A stretch of DNA of 64,000 nt from the NCBI GenBank assembly GCA_009869945.1, contig WIXG01000065.1, positions 209,615 through 273,614 on the forward strand, written 5' to 3'. Position numbers and translations under genes: made by a program. Source of the stretch: Mesaphorura yosii (taxonomy: Eukaryota > Arthropoda > Collembola > Poduromorpha > Tullbergiidae). The notes under the pieces were generated by a model. The model was given only the letters and a program-made list of their open reading frames with translations. It was not told where the DNA came from and did no database searches. Below, piece by piece: positions 51,089 to 61,364 of this stretch (positions within the stretch are counted from its first letter, which is position 1; each line of letters begins with the position of its first letter).

Positions 51089-52919
51089 ATGGAAGCCATG
51101 GACATTGATTTGGAATCACCAATTCCACCTCATTCATCGCTCCTTTCGTTCGCTGGAACTAAAAAGTTTAGCAGTGATATCAGCAAGCGTCTGGAACTCA
51201 ACTCTAATTCTACAACTGTGCCAGAGACAGCAAACTGGAGTTCCGTGCGGCAGACGAAGCAATTTTCCAGGCAATATGCACACGCTTATTTTGTGCGTTT
51301 GCTTGCAATGCGAGAATCTCTAAAGCCTATGGTTAAGGAACAATGGGAAGGAATTCCTTTGAAGCCGATTGCACAACTTTGTGAGTCATCGACATCTTCT
51401 GGAAACGACAAGGCGTCTCCAAAGAAGGCGAATGGGCACAAATCGACGAATCCAGATGAAACGCTGAGTCAAGGGACAAGCTCTTCTCATGAACATGAAC
51501 AACACATTGCTCTAAGAGAAGATATCACAGTTGGTAAGTAAAATGAAACTTAGGAACTAATCACACATTTTACAAATTGCGAGGGATGAGGCTGAGCGTC
51601 GACAATTGACGAGTCTGTTACATCTTAGCTATCATCGGCACACTATTCAAGCAGCAACCAGAGAAGCCGTCAATACTTCAAGAACTTGTGGACGAAATTG
51701 AGTTGCGTTCTGAGTCCGATCTGCGCAATTCCAAGAAAACGAACTTTGTCTCCGGGAAAGATGTGCTTCTCATGGAAGATGAAACTACACGTGTCCGTTT
51801 AATTCCTGCTGCACATATTAAGAATGAATTCTCAATCGATGGCCTTGTGAATGGCATCGTGTGTGCTGTCAAAGGGAAGCCAAACATAGATGGAAAGTTC
51901 GAAGTTCATGACATAATTTGGGCGACACCAAAACCGTGCATTTGGCCACAAGTTAAAAATTGCAACAAGAGCAGAATGGTAAGAATAATTGAGAGCGAGA
52001 TTAAATTGACTTGGGTATTAAAGTGAAAATTCTGGTCATTTCAGATTTTCATTTCTGGTACGAATCTTCGTCGGGTGGATGATACGAACATACCACAACT
52101 TGGCATGCTGTTCGAATACCTTGAAGGGCTCGCAGGATCTGAACTCGAGCAAGAGCACGTCATTGGCGAAATTTCGCGTGTATTTTTTGTTGGCAACTCC
52201 TTTGGTACTACTGTCGAAGATGCAAATGCAGTTGCGAGTAGCAGTTCAAGTGCTCAAAGCGAAAAATTCGTAAAGGTTGCGGAGGTTGCCAAGAAACTTG
52301 ACACTTTAATCAGTCAACTAGCTGTAAGTCCATTTTCTCAAGGCTGCGGACTCTTTTCTGCATGACTGACTGCTCATGTTCCTATTTTCAGAAAACAATG
52401 GAAGTGTACGTGATTCCTGGCAAGACGGATCCAGCTGAACCAATGTATCCTCAGCCACCACTCCATCGCTGCCTTTTCCCTATATCGAAGCAGTATTCAA
52501 ATTTTCATTTGCTCTCCAATCCGACTCGACTTCATCTAAACATATCCAAGAAGACTGGCGCTGGCTCTGAGCAGCTGCTCGATGCTATTTTTATGGATGG
52601 AGAGCCCGTGTTGGACGCGATGCGATTCTCAAACACCACGAATCCTTTGGAGATGTCAAGAAAGCTTTTGCAATGGGGTCACTTGTGCCCAACGGCACCG
52701 GACACTTTGGCCTTGCACCCCGGAATTAAGAAGGATGTTTTCGTGCTCAGTGAAGCACCAAATCTTCTGGTTATTGGAAATCAAAAGGAATTTAAGACTT
52801 TGGAATGGAACAAGACGAAAATAATCACGCTTCCAAGTTTCTCACAATCTAGCACAATTGGAATATTCACGACAGATGATTTGAAATGTGGCCCAATGGA
52901 GTTCAAAATAGTATTGTGA
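51089..52919 (+). CDS. POLD2: DNA polymerase delta subunit 2 (small, B-subunit)
   Basis: Accessory subunit of the replicative polymerase delta that links the catalytic subunit to the other subunits. 533 residues from exons 51089-51533, 51629-51978, 52045-52323 and 52392-52919 (phases 1, 0, 0). An N-terminal helical part (FSRQYAHAYFVRLLAMRE) is followed by an OB-fold with GIIGTLFKQQPEKPSILQE and then the inactive phosphoesterase-like domain. Family hallmarks there are EVYVIPGKTDPAEPMYPQPP with PLHRCLFP, the SNPTRLHLN block, and WGHLCPTAPDTLALHPG near the C-terminus. A variable, Ser/His-rich loop at about residues 98-140 makes it longer than the human protein. It ends 117 bases from the stop of the convergent PI31 gene. 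Confidence 0.95.
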
Positions 52920-52975
52920 GTTCTGAGTTGTCAGCCTTACAAATTACATTTGGAAAATCACGTCATTACGAATTT

Positions 52976-52981
52976 AATAAA
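52976..52981 (+). terminator. Poly(A) signal for POLD2
   Basis: AATAAA 57 bases after the POLD2 stop and 56 bases before the PI31 stop on the other strand. The same short patch read on the minus strand gives ATTAAA, a possible variant signal for PI31. Confidence 0.55.
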
Positions 52982-53036
52982 AATTCCAGAAGTTAGAATT
53001 TATACATTAACAACAAATTGCGTTTCTTAGCGCAGT

Positions 53037-54294
53037 TTACATAAACATGTCGTCGAAACCAGGCGGTGGTTGTTCATTGTCTGGGTTCGGTTGTCCGAAA
53101 TTTCCTGGTCGAGGTCTGGTGCCACCACGTCCTGGGCCTCCTGGTCCAACTGGACCATAAGGGTCAAATCTTGCTCCGGGAGGAAGTTGTCCACTAAAAA
53201 TTACAAAGCAAAACAAATAGATGTTAGACTAAACCGTGCAACGAGCATTGGAAAATTAACGAAATCAATTCGTATTCAAACTCACGGCAGTCCGGGTCCC
53301 ATTGGAGGACCCGTGCGGTTTGGATTCCTGAACCCCCTTGGATCTGCTATCATTCCCGCTCCAAAACGTCCCAAAGGATCCAAATCTGATCGACCAAGTC
53401 CACCACCGAAGGGATCACTGCATGAAACAAACATCACGTTAAGCCAAGCGCTTTACTTTGGCATTTGATGGCATATTCGCCAGGTAAAACTTACATAGGG
53501 CCGACACCCATACCGCCGATTCCACCTGGCTGAAGAGGCGCAGGACGCAATGGGCTGGGTCTCGGTTCCATATCTGGATAATACGAATCATCGTAGTCCA
53601 CATCGACACGCTCTGGCTCCGGTTGTTTCTTTTCTTCTTTCTTCGTCTTGTCTTCATAAGGTCCAAGAACAGGAGGCTGACCCAGAACATGGAGTCCGAT
53701 CGGTTCAAACAGTTCTGCCCAGATCTTCCTCTCCATCTCGCTTGAATTTATGTACGCAGCTCCAACCGAGGCTGATCTGGTAGCCTGTGCTTCTGAACCA
53801 TGCGGGAAAGATTCCATATTGACGTAAGACGCGATTCGAAAAGTCGACGCTGACGTTGGCTGAGTTTTCGGCGCAGTCGACGAGGAACTGTTGCTTGATT
53901 TTGACGTTGACGTAGGTTGAGCTGGAGTCGGCTGACGAAATACAGTAACCACAATTGTGTCATTTGGCGAGACCTCCACGATCTTAAACTGGTAAGTATT
54001 GTTTGCAACGGGGTCCACGTAATTCAGTATCAGTTTCCCATCTGCAATTTGATTGACCAAAGTCGACCATCCCTGCGGTAGTCGCTCAGTAAAATGCTGA
54101 TCAGTTGAGCGAAGACGAAGCCCAGCACGAACGATCGCCCAGTGTACACTTAACACGAACGCGTGTACAGCCGTGTGGAGGTTTTGCTGCTCTGCAGCGT
54201 ACAAAAGCTCAAGACCAGCTGGAATCTGGGCAGGATTCGGAGTCGAAGCCGAAGCGCCTGCAGCCTGGCAAGGTTTCGCTGGCGTCTCAGGCAT
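53037..54294 (-). CDS. PSMF1: PI31 proteasome regulator (PSMF1)
   Basis: Binds the 20S proteasome and, in flies, helps carry proteasomes along microtubules. 362 residues from minus-strand exons 54294-53495, 53417-53286 and 53193-53037 (both junctions phase 2). The N-terminal FP domain (about 20-120) contains AFVLSVHWAIVRAG, LPQGWSTLVNQIADG and LNYVDP. The C-terminus is the proline/glycine-rich inhibitor part with DPFGGGLGRSDLDPLGRFG, PPGARFDPYGPVGP and the ending NPDNEQPPPGFDDMFM, which is diagnostic. A Ser/Thr/Gln-rich linker makes it longer than the human protein. The frame stays open for 64 codons upstream to an ATG at 54486; I chose 54294 because the family starts close to the FP domain. 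Confidence 0.95.
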
Positions 54295-54609
54295 CTTTGG
54301 AGTTAAGTTTCTTGTTCGTTCGTGGTGATAAGCTTTAATTTGAAGAGTTGCGCAAATAATTAGTATCACTAGAATCTTGTAATCAGAAACCGAATTCGTG
54401 TTCAACTTCAAAATGATTGAAATTGAGATGACTGCGTTGTTTTGATAATCAACTTTTAGATTTTGCGTTGCGCTTCGCCACAACAAAATTCCAAGGATAA
54501 AGTCATAAAGCGACGCACCGTTTCAGCCTTTGCTTTATTGCCAGTAGTTAGAAAAACTAAATTAACAGACAGCAAATTAGTGGATGAACACGGATTACTG
54601 ATTGCTGAC

Positions 54610-55587
54610 TTATTCCTTTTCACTGATATCTGCCTCCTTAATCTCTTTGACCTTGACCGGAACCTTCTCTGGTGGGTAAAACATGTAATCTTTCTCATAA
54701 TCATCCAACTCGAACTCGTCTAAACATTCCCATAATTTTGGTATTCTTTCACTGAAGATATCGCTTCCGGTTCTCCGAGCTAGTAAATACGCCCTCTCTG
54801 CATTCAGCTTTTCCTCGATACTCGGTTCCAGTGGATTGCCTTCAGCGTCCAGCTTCCCATTTCTAAGTCAAGTTTACGGCAGCAATGTTATATAGTTATA
54901 GTTATGTTATAAGTTCGCCAACCACTTCCCTCAAATCTCAAATGGAAATATATTCAGACTTTGCAAACTTACTCGAAATCCTTCTCAATTTTACTCTGGT
55001 AAACGTAGCCGAACAGCTCCTGCGGCGTAAATTCTTGCTGTACAATATCAGCCACGCGGTAGGAGACGTATGGCTTCAGCTACGGAGCAAAATAATTTCA
55101 TGGGCACTGTGTTCAGGAATTAGTTCGTAAGGTACACTTACCTTGCAATTAGTCAAGTCTGGCACGATTAGCTCCGGGATCATCTCTGGCACCACTCTAT
55201 GAGCCTGACCGTACTTGTATCCCACCTCCTTTACTTCAGCTGAAGTGTGAACATTTCCAATTCAATACACGTACAGCACCGAAATATTTACTTGTCCAGG
55301 ACTCACTCTCAATTGGCATATCTGGAAATAACTCGGGATTTTCATGGCGTTTCCTCTTAAAGGCTCTGTCTCCACGCTTATTCCCGAGATAAAACTTTCT
55401 GAAATTATGCTTCCCTGATGCCGACACTGAAAGCGAAATTTCTCTAGTTTGAAGCGTGACTGGCAATCTGAGATGACTTCCTAAGACCAAAACAGTGTAA
55501 GTGTTATGCGTTAACTGTGTAACAAATCTTACTACCTTCAATGCACTTTAAAATGCATTCAGTCGCGTGCCTCTGAATTTGAAGCAT
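54610..55587 (-). CDS. MRPL41: Mitochondrial large ribosomal subunit protein mL41
   Basis: Component of the mitochondrial 39S ribosomal subunit. 227 residues from minus-strand exons 55587-55536, 55480-55307, 55239-55142, 55079-54973 and 54862-54610 (phases 1, 1, 0, 2). The N-terminus (MLQIQRHATECILKC then SHLRLPVTLQTRE) looks like a mitochondrial targeting sequence. The conserved core is GKHNFRKFYLGNKRGDRAFK, GYKYGQAHRVVPEMIPELIV, PDLTNCKLKPYVSY and FTPQELFGYVYQSKIEKDF. The last 75 residues (after NGKLDAEGNP) form a charged extension longer than in vertebrates. Exon 1 is the least certain part: its donor (GAAG|GTAGTA) is weak but the join is in phase. The gene lies just upstream of PI31 on the same strand and divergent from TXNDC11. 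Confidence 0.85.
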
Positions 55588-56547
55588 TTTCCCTTGGCTG
55601 ATTCTGACTGATTGAGGATAAATGGAACAAGTACTGGAAAAATTTCCAGACTTACAACGATGAAATACAACTGGTGTCAGTGGAAGCTGTCCTTCAGCCC
55701 TGGCCCTGCGATGCAATTGACTAGACTGAAGTTACACCAAAACTAAATTAATTATAGTACTTTGCTTTCGTCTGTACCTCGCTTCCAATTATAAATTACA
55801 ATCTTCCCACTGTAAAAATCTGAAACTCCACCTCTGAACTGGGTCTTGTCTTATAAGAACCTTTCACGTGTGTACGAAAGCTCCCAGCTGCGAAGTATGG
55901 TTTCACCGTACTGAAGTTACATTGAGCTGCTAATAAAAGACTGTAAAGTGGATTGAACTATAAATGTCAAAGTTATTTACTTCCTGTGCGGGTACAGCAA
56001 AAAAATTGGTGACACTTGCAGCGTAATTAATTGGAGACATCAATTTGGTTCATCAGTATCTTGAGGATTCGTGGTGACACGTCGACATAACAGACATGGG
56101 CTAACGGCACTAACGGGATTCCGAAAGGAGCAACTGTCTTGATTCACATGTTGGTAAGTTAACCTCTTTTTGTCACAATCGGGGTCCCTCTGGCTCGGTA
56201 ATTAAGCGTCTTGTTGGCACATCACAGGTAGCGAACATCGACTAGCCAGGGAAGCCCGAGATATGACAGACGACTGACATCGCGTCGGTCCTTGCCAACA
56301 TTTGCGCAACACATCATCAATCAGCATCAGTATTCACTAATTTCGCCTCGAGGGAACTGGGTGACCACCTGCTTCCTGCTGAGACCTGACCAGCCAGGTG
56401 GCCTATCCATGCGCACGACTTCAGAGCCAGAAACACATGTCTAAAGTCCGAACTCTGCCTTATGTGAATCGCAATTGAAATGAAATCTCTTGGCTGCAAG
56501 CCACAATTTCCAGCAGTCCGGCTCGTGTCTAGATTTCAGGATACGGA
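55588..56547. other. Divergent region between MRPL41 and TXNDC11
   Basis: About 0.96 kb. The short ORFs are shadows without domains. An acceptor (TCTAGATTTCAG) ends at 56537, just before the TXNDC11 start codon, so TXNDC11 probably has a 5' untranslated intron here. Confidence 0.4.
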
Positions 56548-59500
56548 ATGAGCTCAAGTTTCAACCACGAAGGCACGACGGAGGCTCCTGCATTCAAGTA
56601 CGAATATCACTCTGAAGACGAAGAAGACAATTCAGCACAGTCTGGCGACCGGTTAAATTCCGACGACAGCTCGGGCAGTAAGAATAATTCAGTAGCCCGG
56701 CATTTGCACCTTCATCGCAAGAAGATTAAACTGCGACAGAGGCGGAATCCTGTCTCAAAGTTCGTTAATCCTTCATATGAATCAGAGTTGGAGGACGGAC
56801 AATCAACTTCTGGGGACGAGTCCAGCTCAGAATCACCATCACCCGACGATAGCTCTAGCACAAGCATAAGTGCACGCTCTGAAACGCTTTCAAGCGCACG
56901 AGGTCGTTTAAGACTTGGGCACGCTGGTGCTGATACGTCTAAAATTCAGGCCAAACAAAAACCACGACTGGTACCTGCCTTAAAATACGTCCTGAGCAAG
57001 ATGGCAAGATTATCAGGAAAGTATCACAAGGAGATCGGCCTGATCTTTTTCCTGATTGCAAGTGCCTTAAGTTTAGTAAAGAAAGGGTGAGTGAGATACC
57101 TACAAAGACATTCACGTAGCTTTTACTAAACTGCGTCACTGTTTCTAGTCCTGCCAAAATACAAACGGCGTCTTCCCCACAGCCGTTTTTTCCACCTGCC
57201 GCTAGTCGGTATCTTCAAGACAATTATAATGGGGATTATGCCGACCTTGCCAGGAACACTATTCCATACGTGCCGACATTCGTATTTTACTACGCTCCAT
57301 GGGACTCCGAATCTTTGGACGCTCGAAATGAATTCCTGAATGTAGCTCACTATTTTCACAATACTGAGCCAGGGCTTATAAAATTCGTTGGCGTGAATTG
57401 CTGGTACGTCAACGGCCAGTGCAGGCAAAACTACAAGAGCATGTCCCATTTTCCAATTTTTGTGATGCACGCAATGAGCCCAACGGTAAGATGCGGTCAC
57501 AAATCTGCCACTTAACAGCACAAGCTTTTTTCATATTTCATATCGTTTTTCTTTATCTTTGCAGGGTGTGATATACAGTGGTCCAATTCGTTCTCAATTA
57601 ATGATTAGGTTTATTCATTTGGCCTTAAAGCCAATGACGAGACTTGACACTGAAGACAACTTTTGGAATTTTCGTAGTCAACATGATGTAAGGTTACATA
57701 TAACAGCATGCAATTATTCTGTCGGTACTCGGTAGCATACTTTCTTCACATCTCCAAACCATCAAATCGACACTTATTCTTAGGTCCTTCTATTGTCCTA
57801 TTTCAACTTTACTGAAGCGAACGGAAATAACGCGTACGAAACATATCGCCAAGTGGCACTCCGACATCTCGAGCTCGATTCATTTGGCCAGGTCGGATTC
57901 GGTGTTATTTTGAAGCCGCATTTGGCCGAGAAGTATTTTCTGAACCCTTCAACGAGTACCATCTCTTTGGTATTATTCAATGAAATACACACTGCCAAGT
58001 GGACGAGTGGCTTTCATGAGAATGAAGAAAATACAAAAGGTGAGAATCGTGAGTGGAACTCAGAAATCAAAATTTAGTTACCAAATGCATTCCTTCATTC
58101 GATGTTGCAGGAGGAAAAGGGCCCGTAATTCAGATACTCGAATGGGTAACTGAGCGCTCTAGAAAATTGCCAATAACGTGGCTTTATTCTGTTCGCAATG
58201 GGTTTGCAAATCGTCCAGTGTCTTTAGCTCCAGCTGACTTGTCGAAGGAGATTTTGAAAGGGCCCACATTCCTGCTTGTAACTAAAAGATATTACCCATC
58301 ATCCTACTCGCCTTTCTACAATCAAGTGAAAGAGGTTGCATTGGACTATTTCAACTGCAATCAGAGTGGAAATGTGACAAAACTAAGAAGAACGCTTCAT
58401 AAATTAAACTCAGGTAAGCTGAGCCAAGTCGAATTAGTTTGAATCCTGCGTGATCCTTGTATTGTCTGTCACAGATTGGATGAAACTTTGGAAGTCGATC
58501 GGTGATATTTGCTTGAACTCGAAGACCACAACATTCAACTGCAAAATGTTACTGCCACAATTGGAACACTGGAGAGCCAAGAAATCTTTCTATATTAAAG
58601 ATTCAATTTCTAACTTCGAGAACATTTCAAGCCAGCTCAATTTTGCGGGACTGAGCTGTGCTTCTCAACGTCAATTCCAATTTTTCGCGGTGGATCCAGT
58701 TGACATTCCTCATTTCGTTGAAGTAGCGTTTGGTTTAAAACAATACAATGTTAGATATGTCGACGGAGGAAATAGCAGCAATATTTCATTTGGTAAAATG
58801 CATAGCAGCAGCCCTGGCCAAGATCCGATGGCATTCATAATTGATGCTCAGGTAAACTGGATACTGGGCAGTTGATACTTTACTGCTGTTGGATACCCGC
58901 TTCGAGTTGCTCTTAATTTTTGTATTGTAGAACGAAGTCTTAATGCCTTTCACGTCATTCAACATATCAGAGCTGGCCAGAACCATTCACAGTTTCACGA
59001 TGGAGTCGGAGAGTGGATGTGCTAGACCTAGTCATTTAATTGTGGAAAGCGATAGCCGGAAACGCGCACAGAATGTCACCAAAGAAAGACAACTAGTTCA
59101 GAAGTTTAGCTCGGAGGAGTTTCTGGAGTATTTAAATGTAATGAATGGCACCAGCCAAGCAACTGCCGCGTCAAAATCATTAGAGTCCAAGCCCGCCAAG
59201 TCCACATCTCTGTTCCTGATGTATACGGCCAAGTTCTGCGGTTTCTGCAACGTGGTACTGACTCAATTCCTGAAAGTGGGGAAATTCCTTGAGAACTACA
59301 ACGTGAATGTTACTTTGGGCAAAATTGACACGTATGCGAATAGCTTGCCGTCTGCCTTGAATCCTGACACCATTCCTTCGTTTGTTTTGTACTCATCGGC
59401 AACCAAACCTCAGAATGCATCAACACCGTAAGTTGAACAGCTTAATTTTGGTGTGCTATGCCATGCAGGATCGCTCACTATATCCTATCTTTTCAGAATT

Positions 59501-59887
59501 AGTGGTATTGAAGGCCGCACCTTTCCAGTGAACGAAGAAGTTACAGCGAAGACATTGCTTCGATTTCTCCTCAGTGAGTTGGATCCAGCAACTCGTGTTC
59601 GTTTGTCTCTGAATGCAACAGCCCGGAAATGCAGCAATGCTGAACCATTCAGAAAAGCCGACTGTTTGTATACAAACAAGCTGTCAGTCACCAATCAAAT
59701 ACAATCCGTCCTCGAAAAGTTGAGCATCGAACTTGGCTTCACGACGAAGAAAGACACGGCGGCTCCAGAAAATTTGCTGCTTGGCGAAGAAGCTGAAATG
59801 CTGCAAGTGGGAAGACCAATAACGTTGTGGGAAACTGAGTTGCTGGACCATCTGAGGTCCGTGAAATTAATTCTTGACGTGACGTAA
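56548..59887 (+). CDS. TXNDC11: Thioredoxin domain-containing protein 11
   Basis: ER membrane protein with thioredoxin-like domains; in mammals it binds dual oxidases and ERAD factors. 940 residues from exons 56548-57086, 57149-57485, 57565-57687, 57784-58039, 58111-58413, 58475-58851, 58931-59427 and 59497-59887 (phases 2, 0, 0, 1, 1, 0, 2). A Ser/acidic cytosolic N-terminus (1-160) precedes one membrane helix (about 163-180, IGLIFFLIASALSLV). The first thioredoxin-like domain (about 215-310) has PTFVFYYAPWDSES, where the usual CxxC is absent; the C-terminal domain has FLMYTAKFCGFCNVV with an intact CxxC (about 748-751). N-glycosylation sequons are scattered through the lumenal part. Length and layout match the vertebrate protein. 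The hAT transposon lies 1.3 kb downstream. Confidence 0.92.
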
Positions 59888-60901
59888 AGCGCATTTAAGC
59901 ATTCTGTTTTGCTACAATTCAATGGAAATGTGGATATATCGACTGGCTATAAAAACAAAGACAAGCGAATCGCGAATGAAGACATGCCTTTAAGAGAAGA
60001 CTTAAATCTCGTCAAAGTCAAATATATTTGCTTAGGTCACGTAATCAGAATTTTTTGATCCAGTGTTAAGAATTATTGTGTGATTTAATTTTATTTTTGC
60101 TAGTAAGAATGTCCAATTTATTGTACTTGCTATAAAAAGCTTGCTGGAGATTTGGAACTTTTGACTTCGTGTTGATATTATGCATTTAGGATCTAAAAAC
60201 TCAACTTAGCCAATTTAACTATGACCTTAAGGTGCTCAGTCTTTCTTAATGCGAATCTGTTGAGTAAATTATGATCAATTGCCTAGTGATTTAATTGTGA
60301 TTTGGCGACTTTTCTTCTAGCATTCCACTCTCGTGCACGATTCACAAAGGCATTTCATACGTGAGAATTTCTGTGAGGAAGCTCGGCAAGCCGATAAATC
60401 AAAGTTTCTTTCGTAGCGTTTACAACTTTAGCGTCTGCTGGTCCACTGGATGCAAAGAAGAATTTATGATAACTTCAAATTTGGGACTTGGATTCCAACG
60501 TATGGCACTGAATCAAATTATGCACGTCCCAGTGCAGCCCAAAGATTGCGCTCAGGAGCAGGACATTGTCACCGCTTCGATTCAGGAGTATGGTAAACAG
60601 TCAAAAGCCAACCAGCCAACCACCTTGTCCACAAGTTGGACGGAATGGAGAACCAGTCAAAAGCGAAAGACGTTTTCGCAGACCATCCTAAATTACTATA
60701 ACGCCTCACCAATCTTTTCTGAATAATAGTTTTAAGTTATTCCTCACATGCGATGCCAAGCGGCAATCATGAGCGCCTGTGGTTTGGAATCTATTTTCTT
60801 GGTGGTTTGCCTTTGATCTCGATTAAATTTTTCGAAAGAACAATAAGCAGTCTTGCATTTCTTTACAAATGCGGACCGCAGTATCATCGAACGACGACGA
60901 C
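59888..60901. other. TXNDC11 3' flank
   Basis: About 1 kb. A 121-codon ORF at 60361-60726 shows no recognisable domain and I do not call it a gene. The second half may be the promoter and 5' untranslated region of the ATP-grasp-like exon that follows. Confidence 0.35.
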
Positions 60902-61069
60902 ATGCGGATCTGTATACTTCATTCTTCGTACGAAGGATCCAGTTCTCCATTCGCGGAATTCGATCCGTACCAAGACCCAAGGTGCTATGTGCCACTAGAC
61001 TATCACCACCAATTTACACTGGAATACATTCGCAAGGGTACAGCGAAGGAACAACTGAATTGCAACTGA
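60902..61069 (+). pseudogene. First exon or fragment of a D-Ala-D-Ala ligase-like ATP-grasp protein
   Basis: Short frame starting MRICILHSSYEGSSSPFAEF, continuing with DPYQDPRCYVPL and ending EYIRKGTAKEQLNCN at a TGA. The pattern (I)C(V/I)L..SYEGS.SP....DP..DP..Y.P followed by a helix with K.TA..QL resembles the N-terminus of uncharacterised D-alanine-D-alanine ligase-like ATP-grasp proteins found in various eukaryotes. That likeness is from memory of the family pattern and is only moderately sure. No good splice donor is visible before the stop codon, and a hAT element is inserted 100 bases further on, so this is either a 5' exon with an unusual donor or a broken remnant. Confidence 0.35.
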
Positions 61070-61161
61070 ACTGTAAATTGCAATTGTGACGTGACAGTGG
61101 ATTAATTGAAAAGTTTTCACATACTAGCACCTACAGACAGATGCCTGCCGTATTTTGTACA

Positions 61162-61169
61162 CCTGTCAG
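61162..61169 (+). repeat. Left target-site duplication of the hAT element
   Basis: CCTGTCAG directly before the element; the right copy at 63881-63888 is CGTGTCAG, 7 of 8 bases equal. hAT elements make 8-bp duplications. Confidence 0.8.
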
Positions 61170-61179
61170 CAGAGGTGGA

Positions 61180-61195
61180 AAATATCATGATATTT
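61180..61195. repeat. Palindrome in the left subterminal region of the hAT element
   Basis: AAATATCATGATATTT, a perfect 16-base palindrome ten bases inside the left end, followed by further GATATTTT copies to about 61235. Confidence 0.7.
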
Positions 61196-61364
61196 TTATA
61201 TATATCATAATTTTTTGATAAAAATTTTGATATTTTCAACAAAGCGCGTCAATCAGCTAACGTTTACAAGCGAGCTATTTTATTTAAATTTTAAAGTGAT
61301 TGTTTTACTCTTTGGAGTATTTGTGGCCCTTAAAATTATGGCAGTGGAGTGGAATGGTGCAGTG

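Noticed and set aside
60361..60726. 121-codon ORF after TXNDC11
   Set aside because: No domain, no conserved-looking motifs, and another frame over the same bases reads equally well.
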